A DNA stretch of 5,988 nt from Chloroflexota bacterium (lineage in GTDB: Bacteria > Chloroflexota > Limnocylindria > Limnocylindrales > CSP1-4): assembly GCA_005880805.1 (NCBI GenBank), contig VBFZ01000188.1, forward strand, positions 1 to 5,988, in the 5' to 3' direction. Below, piece by piece: positions 1-5,372 of this stretch (positions are counted from its first letter, which is position 1; each line of letters begins with the position of its first letter). Made by a program: the position numbers and the translations under genes. Under the pieces are notes generated by a model. It worked only from the letters and a program-made list of their open reading frames with translations. It ran no database searches and was not told the origin of the DNA.

Positions 1-416
1 TAACCGCCGACGTCATCGCCGAGTTCCTGCCAGCGAGCCCAAAGCCGCGCGCGTTCTTCGCCATCCGCCGCGCGAGCGCGCACTGGAGTCGTCCGGTTCT
101 TGAGCGTCACCTTCGCTGAAGGATGCGCCTGGAGGTTCAGCCACCATGCGGGCTCGGCGGCGCCCCAGCCGTTCATCGCCAACGTCACGAGGTTCGGGCC
201 GTCCTCGAAGTAGCCGAGGATCGCCTCTCGCGGCTTGCCGCTCCGGCGACCGGTTGACGTCAACAGCATCGTTCCCCACCGGTCCTGGTTGGGAACCCAA
301 AGACCGCGCCGGCCCCCCGTCCCACGGAGCAGCGCGCGATGGAGCAGCCACGCGGCGCGGATAAACCAGCGTGGCGGCAGGTACGGGTTTCGTTTCCCCT
401 CGGTTCGAGTTGCCAT
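1..416 (-). CDS. Ddn-family F420H2-dependent nitroreductase/quinone reductase (3' end cut by window edge)
   Basis: This minus-strand frame starts at ATG 416 and stays open to the window edge: 138 codons plus two bases (TA), so the C-terminus, probably about 20 residues, lies outside. The translation begins MATRTEGKRNPYLPP. It carries the family pattern LLTSTGRRSGKPREAILGYF (residues 51-70) and WWLNLQAHPSAKVTL (91-105), typical of the deazaflavin-dependent nitroreductase family (Ddn, PF04075, split-barrel fold). Known members use reduced cofactor F420 to reduce quinones or nitro compounds, usually in the cytoplasm or at the membrane face; the substrate here cannot be read from sequence. A Shine-Dalgarno GGAGGG at 424-429 lies 7 bases before the ATG and fixes the start. 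The gene is divergent from a TetR repressor and probably under its control. Family assignment is firm; F420 rather than FMN use is inferred from the family. Confidence 0.88.
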   Translation of the reverse strand, partial: MATRTEGKRNPYLPPRWFIRAAWLLHRALLRGTGGRRGLWVPNQDRWGTMLLTSTGRRSGKPREAILGYFEDGPNLVTLAMNGWGAAEPAWWLNLQAHPSAKVTLKNRTTPVRARAADGEERARLWARWQELGDDVGG

Positions 417-452
417 GGTCGGTCCCTCCAGGTCGTGCTACGCTATCACCCA

Positions 453-465
453 CTTACGCCGTAAG
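453..465. promoter_or_regulatory. Palindromic operator 1 (probable TetR binding site)
   Basis: CTTACGCCGTAAG is a perfect inverted repeat: six-base arms CTTACG/CGTAAG around one central base, or CTTAC-N3-GTAAG. Short palindromes of this size in a divergent intergenic region are typical TetR-family operators. It sits between the two divergent genes, downstream of the predicted start of the minus-strand transcript. Assignment to the adjacent TetR protein is inferred from position and from the second copy at 489-501. Confidence 0.6.
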
Positions 466-479
466 GACGCAGTCCACAC

Positions 480-509
480 AAGGTAATCCATACACCGTAA
501 GTACGTCAA
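480..509 (-). promoter_or_regulatory. Candidate promoter of the Ddn-family gene
   Basis: Read on the minus strand, TTGACG (504-509) matches five of six bases of the -35 consensus. It is followed after 18 bases by TACCTT (480-485), a weak -10 box with three of six matches. Transcription would begin near 473 and run into the oxidoreductase at 416. One palindromic operator lies between the two boxes and a second lies just downstream of the expected start, which fits repression. The -10 box is poor, so this is a tentative call. Confidence 0.4.
489..501. promoter_or_regulatory. Operator 2 (second, imperfect copy)
   Basis: CATACACCGTAAG repeats operator 1 with two differences (CTTACGCCGTAAG). It keeps four of five complementary pairs in the CATAC/GTAAG arms. 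Its centre lies 36 bases from that of operator 1, about 3.4 helical turns. It falls between the -35 and -10 boxes proposed for the minus-strand gene, a position where a bound repressor would block RNA polymerase. Confidence 0.55.
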
Positions 510-585
510 GAGGTAGCGACAGATAGCGCAGATCGACGAACGGCTGATATCTCCCGAGCGCCGCGCAACGCTCACCCGCCCAAGG

Positions 586-1215
586 GTGTTGGACGCCGCG
601 ATCAATCTCGCCGACCGCGACGGTATCGAAGCCGTCAGCATGCGCAAGCTCGGCCAGGACCTTGGCATCGAGGCGATGTCGCTGTACACGCATGTGAAGA
701 GCAAGGACGACCTGCTCGACGGCATGGCCGACCGGATCGTCGCCCAGATCCCGGTTGGCGGCGGCGCCGTCGGGTGGCGGGATGCGCTTCGCCAGACGAT
801 CCTCGGAGCCCGCGCGGTGATGCTGAGCCACCCGTGGGTGGCCCGCGTCATCGAGGCCCAGGCGGAGCCGGGACCGGCCACGATCAGCTACATGGACGCG
901 ATCGCCGCCATCCTGCTCGACGGAGGATTCAACGTCGAGCTTGCGCACCACGGGCTCCACGTGCTTGGCAGCCGGGTGCTCGGCTTCAACCAGGATTTGT
1001 TCGACGACAAGAGTGCCGTGGATCCGGACATGGCGGCCGCGGTCGCGCACGAGTTGGCCCGCGTGTACCCCTCGGTCGGCGCCATCGCGCTCGCCGCCAG
1101 CCACGAGGGTGGCCTGGGCGGGTGTGACGACCAGGTCGAGTTCGAATTCGGCCTTGACCTCGTCCTCGACGGCCTCGAACGTGAGCGTGCGCGGCAGGCA
1201 TCTTCACGTCTCTGA
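586..1215 (+). CDS. TetR/AcrR-family transcriptional repressor (TetR_C_1 type)
   Basis: The gene encodes a one-component repressor with an N-terminal helix-turn-helix and an all-helical ligand/dimer domain. From GTG 586 the protein has 209 residues. Residues 18-45 (SMRKLGQDLGIEAMSLYTHV, then KSKDDLL) are a textbook TetR HTH. Residues 63-100 (GWRDALRQTI, HPWVARVIEA, PGPATISYMDA) match the TetR_C_1 domain (PF02909) found in tetracycline-repressor-like regulators. The start is uncertain: GTG 586 opens inside helix 1 (VLDAAINLADRDG), has no Shine-Dalgarno, and drops the usual preceding residues. The frame is open upstream from 517 and reads ERRATLTRPRV before VLDAA, as in intact relatives, but the only alternative start codon there is CTG 544, also without a clear Shine-Dalgarno. 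The protein probably binds the two palindromes upstream and controls the divergent oxidoreductase and itself. The ligand is unknown. Confidence 0.85.
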   Translation: MLDAAINLADRDGIEAVSMRKLGQDLGIEAMSLYTHVKSKDDLLDGMADRIVAQIPVGGGAVGWRDALRQTILGARAVMLSHPWVARVIEAQAEPGPATISYMDAIAAILLDGGFNVELAHHGLHVLGSRVLGFNQDLFDDKSAVDPDMAAAVAHELARVYPSVGAIALAASHEGGLGGCDDQVEFEFGLDLVLDGLERERARQASSRL

Positions 1216-1257
1216 ACATCTTGTGCCGGCTGGGCGAGGCGAAGGAAGGGGAGACCG

Positions 1258-1608
1258 ATGGATACGGAGCAAGCCCGGCAGCTGGTGGCGCTCGAACGAC
1301 AGCGCGTCGAGGCGGCTCTCCGCGAGCTCGCAGGTGACGTGGCAGCGGACGCCGAGCTCGAGCTTCAGCAGACCGGCGAGACGGACGCCGGCAGCGAGCT
1401 GGAGACAGAGATGGTGGAGGTCGCACTTCAGAACGACATGCGTGCGCGCCTCGCCGCCGTTGAGCGCGCCGAAGCGCGGATCGCGGCGGGCAGCTACGGC
1501 CGGTCAGTCGAGAGCGGCGACGTGATCCCGGACGAGCGCCTCGAAGCCGACCCGCTCGCCGAGCGGACGGTCGAAGAGCAACGGCGGTTCGAGGCGGGGT
1601 CCGCCTAA
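1258..1608 (+). CDS. DksA/TraR-family-like protein lacking the zinc-finger cysteines
   Basis: The protein has 116 residues and contains no cysteine. An N-terminal helical region (about 1-85, rich in Glu/Arg/Ala, coiled-coil-like: RQLVALERQRVEAALRELA and ARLAAVERAEARIAAG) is followed by SYGRSVESGDVIPDERLEADPLAERTVEEQRRFEAG. This aligns with the DksA/TraR C4 zinc-finger segment (YGxCxxCGxxIPxxRLEAxPxAxxCxxC), but the four cysteine positions are occupied by S, S, T and E. DksA proteins enter the secondary channel of RNA polymerase and tune initiation; whether this form binds polymerase is unknown. As I recall, cysteine-free relatives occur in actinobacteria and related groups, so this is probably a subfamily rather than decay. 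A strong Shine-Dalgarno (AAGGGGAG, 1246-1253) sits 4 bases before ATG 1258. The gene lies 42 bases after the TetR gene and 52 before the cyclase gene. Confidence 0.75.
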   Translation: MDTEQARQLVALERQRVEAALRELAGDVAADAELELQQTGETDAGSELETEMVEVALQNDMRARLAAVERAEARIAAGSYGRSVESGDVIPDERLEADPLAERTVEEQRRFEAGSA

Positions 1609-1640
1609 GAGGCCGTCGTCCGCCACGCCAGGCAGCCTGG
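1592..1640 (+). other. Two small hairpins between the DksA-like gene and the cyclase gene
   Basis: AGGCGG (1592-1597) pairs with CCGCCT (1601-1606) across a three-base loop, overlapping the stop codon of the DksA-like gene. CCAGG (1628-1632) pairs with CCTGG (1636-1640), also across three bases. Neither is followed by a T-run, so a standard intrinsic terminator is not shown. They may attenuate readthrough, or be chance pairings in GC-rich DNA. Confidence 0.25.
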
Positions 1641-1648
1641 GCCGCGGC

Positions 1649-1654
1649 TACACT
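1649..1654 (+). promoter_or_regulatory. Candidate -10 box for a leaderless cyclase transcript
   Basis: TACACT matches the -10 consensus TATAAT at four of six positions, including the key TA...T bases. It ends exactly seven bases before the A of ATG 1661, so transcription would start at, or within a base of, the start codon. The cyclase gene has no Shine-Dalgarno in the preceding 20 bases, which fits a leaderless mRNA. No good -35 box is visible 16-18 bases upstream. Confidence 0.4.
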
Positions 1655-1660
1655 CCGGCG

Positions 1661-3712
1661 ATGGCCGCGTGCTCGACGTGCGGCGCCCGTAACCCCGGCC
1701 GCGCGCGGTTCTGTCATAACTGTGGCAAGCGGCTCGCGGAGCAGCGCGCCGCCGAGAGCGAGTCGCGGCGCACCGTAACGGTCCTCTTCGCCGACATCGT
1801 CGGTTCGACTGCGCTCGGCGAGGCGGCCGACGCGGAAGTTGTACGGTCGGCGGTCGGGCAGGCGTTCGCCGCGATGCGAGGGACGATCGAGCGCCACGGC
1901 GGGACCGTCGAAAAGTTCGTCGGCGATGCCGTCATGGCGATCTTTGGCCTCCCGACGCTCCATGAGGACGACGCGCTGCGAGCGGCCAGAGCGGCGGCCG
2001 AGCTCGAGGAGGAGCTGGCTATCCTCAATGAGGATCTCGAGCCTCGTCTGGGTCGCGAGTTGAGCCTCCGCGTGGGCCTCAGCACCGGTGAAGTGGTTGC
2101 GGGCGATCCGTCTCGCGGCGAGACGCTCGCGACCGGCGACACGGTCAACACCGCCGCACGCCTCGAGCAGGCCGCTAATCCGGGCGAGATCCTCCTCGGA
2201 CCCGTCACCGCCCGACTCGTCCGAGGTGCGGCAAGGCTCCAGGCGGTGCCTCCCATTGCGGCCAAGGGCAAGGCTGAGCCCATTCCGGCCTTCCGCCTCG
2301 TCTCGATCGGTTCGTCGCCTCCGCCCCCCACCGACATGCCACTTGTTGGACGCGAGGCTGAACTCGCAAGCCTCCGGTCGGAATTCGAGCGCGTGGTCAC
2401 CGAGCGCACGCCTGCGATCGTCACGCTCCTGGGCGCGCCGGGCGTGGGCAAGAGCCGCCTGGTCGCGGAGCTCCTCGCCACGATCGGCGATCGGGCGACG
2501 ATCCTGCGTGGGCGATGCCTCTCGTACGGCGACGGCCTCACCTACTGGCCGCTCAGGGAGATCGTCCTCGCGGCAACCGGCTCCGACGAGTCTCCGGACG
2601 AGGCCGAGCTCCGGCTCCGCGATCGCATCGGCGAGGAGGGCGCGGTCATCGCCGACCGACTGGCAACGGCCGTGGGTCTCCGCGAGGGGAGCGTTTCGGC
2701 CGAGGAGATCCACTGGGCCGCCCGCCGGACCTTCGAGCGACTCTCAGCCGACCGTCCGCTCGTCCTCGTCGTCGAGGACATCCACTGGGCACGGCCGCCG
2801 ATGCTCGAGCTCCTCGAACACATCGTCAGAGAAAGCAACGACGCCCCGATCCTCATCGTCTGCCCGGCGCGGCCCGACCTCCTGGAGACCGCGTCCGAGT
2901 GGGGCAAGCCACCGAACGCCCGGACTCTGGAGCTGGAGGGCCTGACCCAGGAGGCCAGCGAGCGGCTGATCGACTCCGTCGCCGAGTCGGCGAACCAGCT
3001 GCCGAACGCCCTCCGGCAGCGGATCCTCGAGACCGCCGAGGGCAACCCGCTTTTCGTCGAGGAGATGGTCCGCCTCGTCGTCGAGACAGGCGACACGTCG
3101 CTTGCGATCCCGCCAACGATCGAAGCGCTGATGGCGACGCGGATCGATCGGCTGCCGGCGCCCGAACGAACGGTCGCCCAGCGAGGGTCGGTCGTTGGGC
3201 GGGTTTTCGAGCGCGCCGCGGTGACGGCTCTCCTGGTCGAACCCGCACGGCGCAGCCTGGGTGCCCGCCTCGGGGCGCTGGTGCGCAAACAACTGCTCCG
3301 TCGCGAGGGTCAGGCGCGGGCTGGCGACCCCTCGTTCAAGTTCCGCCACATCCTGATCCGCGACGCCGCCTACAACGGCTTGGCGAAGGCGGAACGGGCC
3401 GAGCTCCACGAGGCGTTCGCGCGGTGGCTGGCTGGAACGATCGCAGGAATGTCGGGCGAGTTCGAGGAGATCGTCGGGTTCCACCTCGAACAGGCGTATC
3501 GGTATCGGGTCGAGCTGCGGGAGAGCGGGCACCGGCTCGACGAGTTGGGGCAGGAGGCGGCGCTCCGCCTGGCGTCCGCAGCGCACGCCGCGTCAGACCG
3601 GGGCGATGAGCTGGGGGCGGCCCGCCTGTTCGAACGTGCGGTTTCGCTGCCCGGCTGGGACGACCGCCGCACGGGCCGACGAGGCTCTCTCGCTCGCGAT
3701 CGGGTTGGGTGA
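1661..3712 (+). CDS. Zinc ribbon - class III nucleotidyl cyclase - AAA/STAND ATPase (N-terminal part of a frameshifted gene)
   Basis: This is the 683-residue N-terminal part of a large cytoplasmic signalling protein. Residues 4-21 form a zinc ribbon with CxxC pairs at 4/7 and 18/21. Residues 36-215 are a class III cyclase: metal-binding Asp45 (FADIVGST) and Asp89 (KFVGDAVMAIFG), purine-reading Lys85, and transition-state residues Asn163 and Arg167 (VNTAARLEQ). It therefore looks catalytically complete and would make a cyclic nucleotide, probably cAMP. The second purine-reading position, seven residues before Asn163, is Leu156 rather than Asp or Thr. The ATPase follows, with Walker A GAPGVGKS (258-265), Walker B LVLVVEDIHWA (367-377), the family motif GNPLFVEEM (461-469) and FRHILIRDAAYNGL (561-574). 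After RAVSLP (residues 659-664) the frame is lost and the last 15-20 residues are out-of-frame sequence. The TPR part resumes in another frame at about 3660. Family members are usually about 1,000-1,100 residues. No Shine-Dalgarno is visible; see the leaderless promoter. Confidence 0.88.
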   Translation: MAACSTCGARNPGRARFCHNCGKRLAEQRAAESESRRTVTVLFADIVGSTALGEAADAEVVRSAVGQAFAAMRGTIERHGGTVEKFVGDAVMAIFGLPTLHEDDALRAARAAAELEEELAILNEDLEPRLGRELSLRVGLSTGEVVAGDPSRGETLATGDTVNTAARLEQAANPGEILLGPVTARLVRGAARLQAVPPIAAKGKAEPIPAFRLVSIGSSPPPPTDMPLVGREAELASLRSEFERVVTERTPAIVTLLGAPGVGKSRLVAELLATIGDRATILRGRCLSYGDGLTYWPLREIVLAATGSDESPDEAELRLRDRIGEEGAVIADRLATAVGLREGSVSAEEIHWAARRTFERLSADRPLVLVVEDIHWARPPMLELLEHIVRESNDAPILIVCPARPDLLETASEWGKPPNARTLELEGLTQEASERLIDSVAESANQLPNALRQRILETAEGNPLFVEEMVRLVVETGDTSLAIPPTIEALMATRIDRLPAPERTVAQRGSVVGRVFERAAVTALLVEPARRSLGARLGALVRKQLLRREGQARAGDPSFKFRHILIRDAAYNGLAKAERAELHEAFARWLAGTIAGMSGEFEEIVGFHLEQAYRYRVELRESGHRLDELGQEAALRLASAAHAASDRGDELGAARLFERAVSLPGWDDRRTGRRGSLARDRVG

Positions 3713-4730
3713 CCGCCGGCTGACCGCGCAGGCGCGTGTCCGCCGCCTCGAGGTTCTGACGACGAACGGCGCAATCGTCAATCCGAGCGACGACGTGCGC
3801 GTGGAGACGGATCTCGCCATCGCCGATGCCGAGTTCTCAGGCGATCCGCGCGCGCTCTGGGAGGCCTGGACAACGCGCTCGGTGTACACGTACCTGCTGG
3901 GCGACCTGGAGACCTCGATCGTGGAGCAACGGAGCGCGCTCGAGGCCGTCGGCAAGCTGGATGACGACCGGCTGATGCTCGAGACGCAGGCCGGGTTGCT
4001 GACGATGGCGCTCGTGGGGTCTTCGCCAGCCACTGAGGTCGTGGCGATCGCCGAAGACCTGCGTCGCCGTGCCGCGACGTTCCCGCCCACGCGCGGCGAG
4101 TCGCTCCGGCTCGCGGCGCCCGCCGAAGCGATGCTGGGCCGGTTCGACGACGCTCGCCGCCACATCGCCGAGTCGCTCGCGATCGGCGAGGACCTGCGCC
4201 GACCGTGGGACGTCATGCATATCCTGCTCGACAGCTCCTGGGTAGAGCGGCTCGCGGGCGACCTGGCGGCAGCCGAACGGGCGTGCCGGAGGGCTCTTGA
4301 GATCGTCGATCGGCTCGGCGACCGGACGCTTCACGCGTTCGGAGCTGCCCGTCTGGCAGTTGTGCTCGTAGCGGTGGGTCGCTTCGAGGAGGCGCTGCCG
4401 TTCATCGCATCCGGCGAGTCCGTGCCGGGCATCACGAACCGGTCCCGGATGATTGGCGCACGGGCACGGATCAGGGCGTCGACGGGCGACGTCGACGCTC
4501 GAGAGGACCTGGCCCGAATGCTCGAGCCGTTGGCAACGACCGGATTCATGAACGTCAAGACCGACGCGCTCGCGATCGTGACGCCGCGGCGCGCTACCTG
4601 GCAGAGGCGCTCGACCTGTGCGAGCGAAAAGAGAACCTCGTTCTCGCCGAGCAGGTGCGCGCCCGCATCGGGGCGCTCGGCGTCGCGTGGCATGTGCCCG
4701 CGTAGCGCGGCTGGCGGTCTCAGCCGTTGA
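3606..4730 (+). CDS. TPR-like C-terminal part of the frameshifted cyclase/ATPase gene
   Basis: This open frame encodes the helical-repeat region that normally follows the ATPase in the same polypeptide. The nominal ATG at 3606 is not a genuine start: its first 16-20 residues are the wrong frame of the upstream segment, and family-like sequence begins near TTAARADEALSLAIGLGDRRL (from about 3660). TPR-like helix pairs are visible: LLGDLETSIVEQRSALEAVGKL, MLGRFDDARRHIAESLAIGEDL, LAGDLAAAERACRRALEIVDRLG and VGRFEEALPFIASGE. Such repeats probably sense a partner or ligand and control the ATPase and cyclase. The sequence is good to KTDALAI (about 4577), then turns into non-homologous residues (VTPRRATWQRRSTC) up to the stop at 4728-4730, because a second frame break moves the true C-terminus to the original frame. 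It is unlikely to be made as a separate protein unless reinitiation occurs. Confidence 0.7.
   Translation: MSWGRPACSNVRFRCPAGTTAARADEALSLAIGLGDRRLTAQARVRRLEVLTTNGAIVNPSDDVRVETDLAIADAEFSGDPRALWEAWTTRSVYTYLLGDLETSIVEQRSALEAVGKLDDDRLMLETQAGLLTMALVGSSPATEVVAIAEDLRRRAATFPPTRGESLRLAAPAEAMLGRFDDARRHIAESLAIGEDLRRPWDVMHILLDSSWVERLAGDLAAAERACRRALEIVDRLGDRTLHAFGAARLAVVLVAVGRFEEALPFIASGESVPGITNRSRMIGARARIRASTGDVDAREDLARMLEPLATTGFMNVKTDALAIVTPRRATWQRRSTCASEKRTSFSPSRCAPASGRSASRGMCPRSAAGGLSR
4580..4705 (+). pseudogene. Displaced C-terminal tail of the cyclase/ATPase protein
   Basis: In the same frame as the gene start at 1661, and not that of the TPR segment, positions 4580-4705 read DAAARYLAEALDLCERKEN, then LVLAEQVRARIGALGVAWHVPA and a TAG stop. 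This is a typical final TPR helix pair and C-terminus for this family, whereas the TPR-frame translation over the same bases is not protein-like. It shows that a second frame break lies between about 4567 and 4580 and that the gene originally ended at 4705, leaving 14 bases to the convergent neighbour. Confidence 0.7.
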
Positions 4731-4739
4731 ACCGCCAGC
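4710..4739. terminator. Hairpin between convergent genes (possible bidirectional terminator)
   Basis: GCTGGCGGT (4710-4718) and ACCGCCAGC (4731-4739) form a perfect 9-bp stem with a 12-base loop. It lies 4 bases after the original stop of the cyclase gene (4705) and spans the stop codon of the minus-strand gene (4720-4722). Its position between converging genes suits a terminator for both, but no T-run follows on either strand and the loop is long for an intrinsic terminator. Confidence 0.35.
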
Positions 4740-5226
4740 GCATCGCGCCGTTCGGCTCACTGGTGGCCACGCCGAACGCGACGGTCGGCGTCAGAACGTA
4801 TAGGTACCAGGGCGGCGGGCCTGCACTCGGTGCGCTGTACTCCGCGGTCAACGCACCGTCCTTCACGCTGGCAGGCCATCCCTGGTCGTTGTAGACCTTG
4901 GCGAGCCGTAGGAGCGTCGCCTCGTTCGTCACTCGAGCGGCCGTGCCCTCGACGACGAGGTCGATGTCCGGCAAGGACAGCGACAGGACGCAGTTCGGGT
5001 TCTCGGCGAGGTTGCGGCTTTTTCGAGTCCCCGGCCCGCTCGTGAAGTAGAACCGGTCATCGAGCCACACGGCACCCACGCCCGCGGTGTGGGGTCGACC
5101 GTCGGGGCTGCTCGTCGACAGCCAGATGCTGGTGCCCGGCCCCGCCTGGAAGGCCTTCAGCTGCTCGAGCGGGCGCGACCAGGGAATCGGCTCGCTGCCG
5201 TAGATGTCGAGGTTGTTCTGCTCCAT
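4720..5226 (-). CDS. Pyridoxamine 5'-phosphate oxidase-like (PPOX) split-barrel flavoprotein
   Basis: The protein has 168 residues and begins MEQNNLDIYGSEPIPWSRPL. The core is a PPOX/FMN-binding split barrel: IWLSTSSPDGRPHTAGVGAVWLDDRFYFTSG (residues 34-64), then TRKSRNLAENPNCVLSL (67-83) and VVEGTAARVTN (91-101). It ends with AFGVATSEPNGAMRWRF (150-166), the common RWRF-type end of this group. Members bind FMN or F420 and reduce diverse substrates, or may only carry cofactor; which applies here cannot be told. The frame is open further upstream to 5298, but ATG 5226 is chosen because AAGGAGG (5231-5237) lies just before it and homology starts there, while the upstream residues are low-complexity. 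It faces the cyclase gene tail to tail and is divergent from the DUF4386 gene. Confidence 0.85.
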   Translation of the reverse strand: MEQNNLDIYGSEPIPWSRPLEQLKAFQAGPGTSIWLSTSSPDGRPHTAGVGAVWLDDRFYFTSGPGTRKSRNLAENPNCVLSLSLPDIDLVVEGTAARVTNEATLLRLAKVYNDQGWPASVKDGALTAEYSAPSAGPPPWYLYVLTPTVAFGVATSEPNGAMRWRFNG

Positions 5227-5306
5227 GTCGCCTCCTTCTTGGGCGCCGCGGTCATCGTCTGTTCCGCGATCTGTCGGTAGGACCGCCCTCCGGCCCACGA
5301 GTCATC

Positions 5307-5341
5307 GGTCGACGGGCCCTCGGCTGCTGGATATGGTCGAC
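5307..5341. repeat. Paired GGTCGAC repeats in the divergent promoter region
   Basis: GGTCGAC occurs at 5307-5313 and 5335-5341, 28 bases apart. Flanking bases add an inverted match, ATCGGT (5304-5309) against ACCGAT (5343-5348). The first copy overlaps the -35 box and the second the -10 box proposed for the DUF4386 gene, so they could be a regulator's half-sites. Each contains the self-complementary GTCGAC, common enough in GC-rich DNA that chance is possible. Confidence 0.3.
5309..5337 (+). promoter_or_regulatory. Candidate promoter of the DUF4386 gene
   Basis: TCGACG (5309-5314, four of six matches to TTGACA) is followed after exactly 17 bases by TATGGT (5332-5337, four of six matches to TATAAT). 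The predicted transcription start near 5344 leaves a leader of about 29 bases containing the Shine-Dalgarno AAGGAGAG (5357-5364) before ATG 5373. Confidence 0.45.
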
Positions 5342-5372
5342 AACCGATCAGACGAAAAGGAGAGCCATTCCC

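Noticed and set aside
13..453. A 146-codon minus-strand frame over the left end
   Set aside because: It is a shifted shadow of the Ddn-family gene, whose own frame from ATG 416 shows clear family motifs and a Shine-Dalgarno.
454..1104. Minus-strand frames opposite the TetR gene (216 and 147 codons)
   Set aside because: They show no recognisable domain. The TetR HTH and TetR_C_1 domain lie on the plus strand.
986..2713. A 575-codon open frame on the minus strand, antisense to the DksA-like and cyclase genes
   Set aside because: Its translation is Arg/Ala/Gly-rich without any family motif, and it runs opposite two well-supported genes. Long antisense frames are expected in GC-rich coding DNA.
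2515..3609. A 364-codon plus-strand frame inside the ATPase region
   Set aside because: It is a Pro/Arg-rich out-of-frame reading of the ATPase, which is well supported by Walker motifs in its own frame.
3650..3685. Programmed ribosomal frameshift at the first frame break
   Set aside because: No slippery heptamer or strong downstream structure is evident, and residues appear to be missing, which a programmed slip would not explain.
5227..5298. N-terminal extension of the PPOX-like protein to 5298
   Set aside because: The extra 24 residues (MGRRAVLPTDRGTDDD...) are not family-like, and a strong AAGGAGG lies just before ATG 5226.
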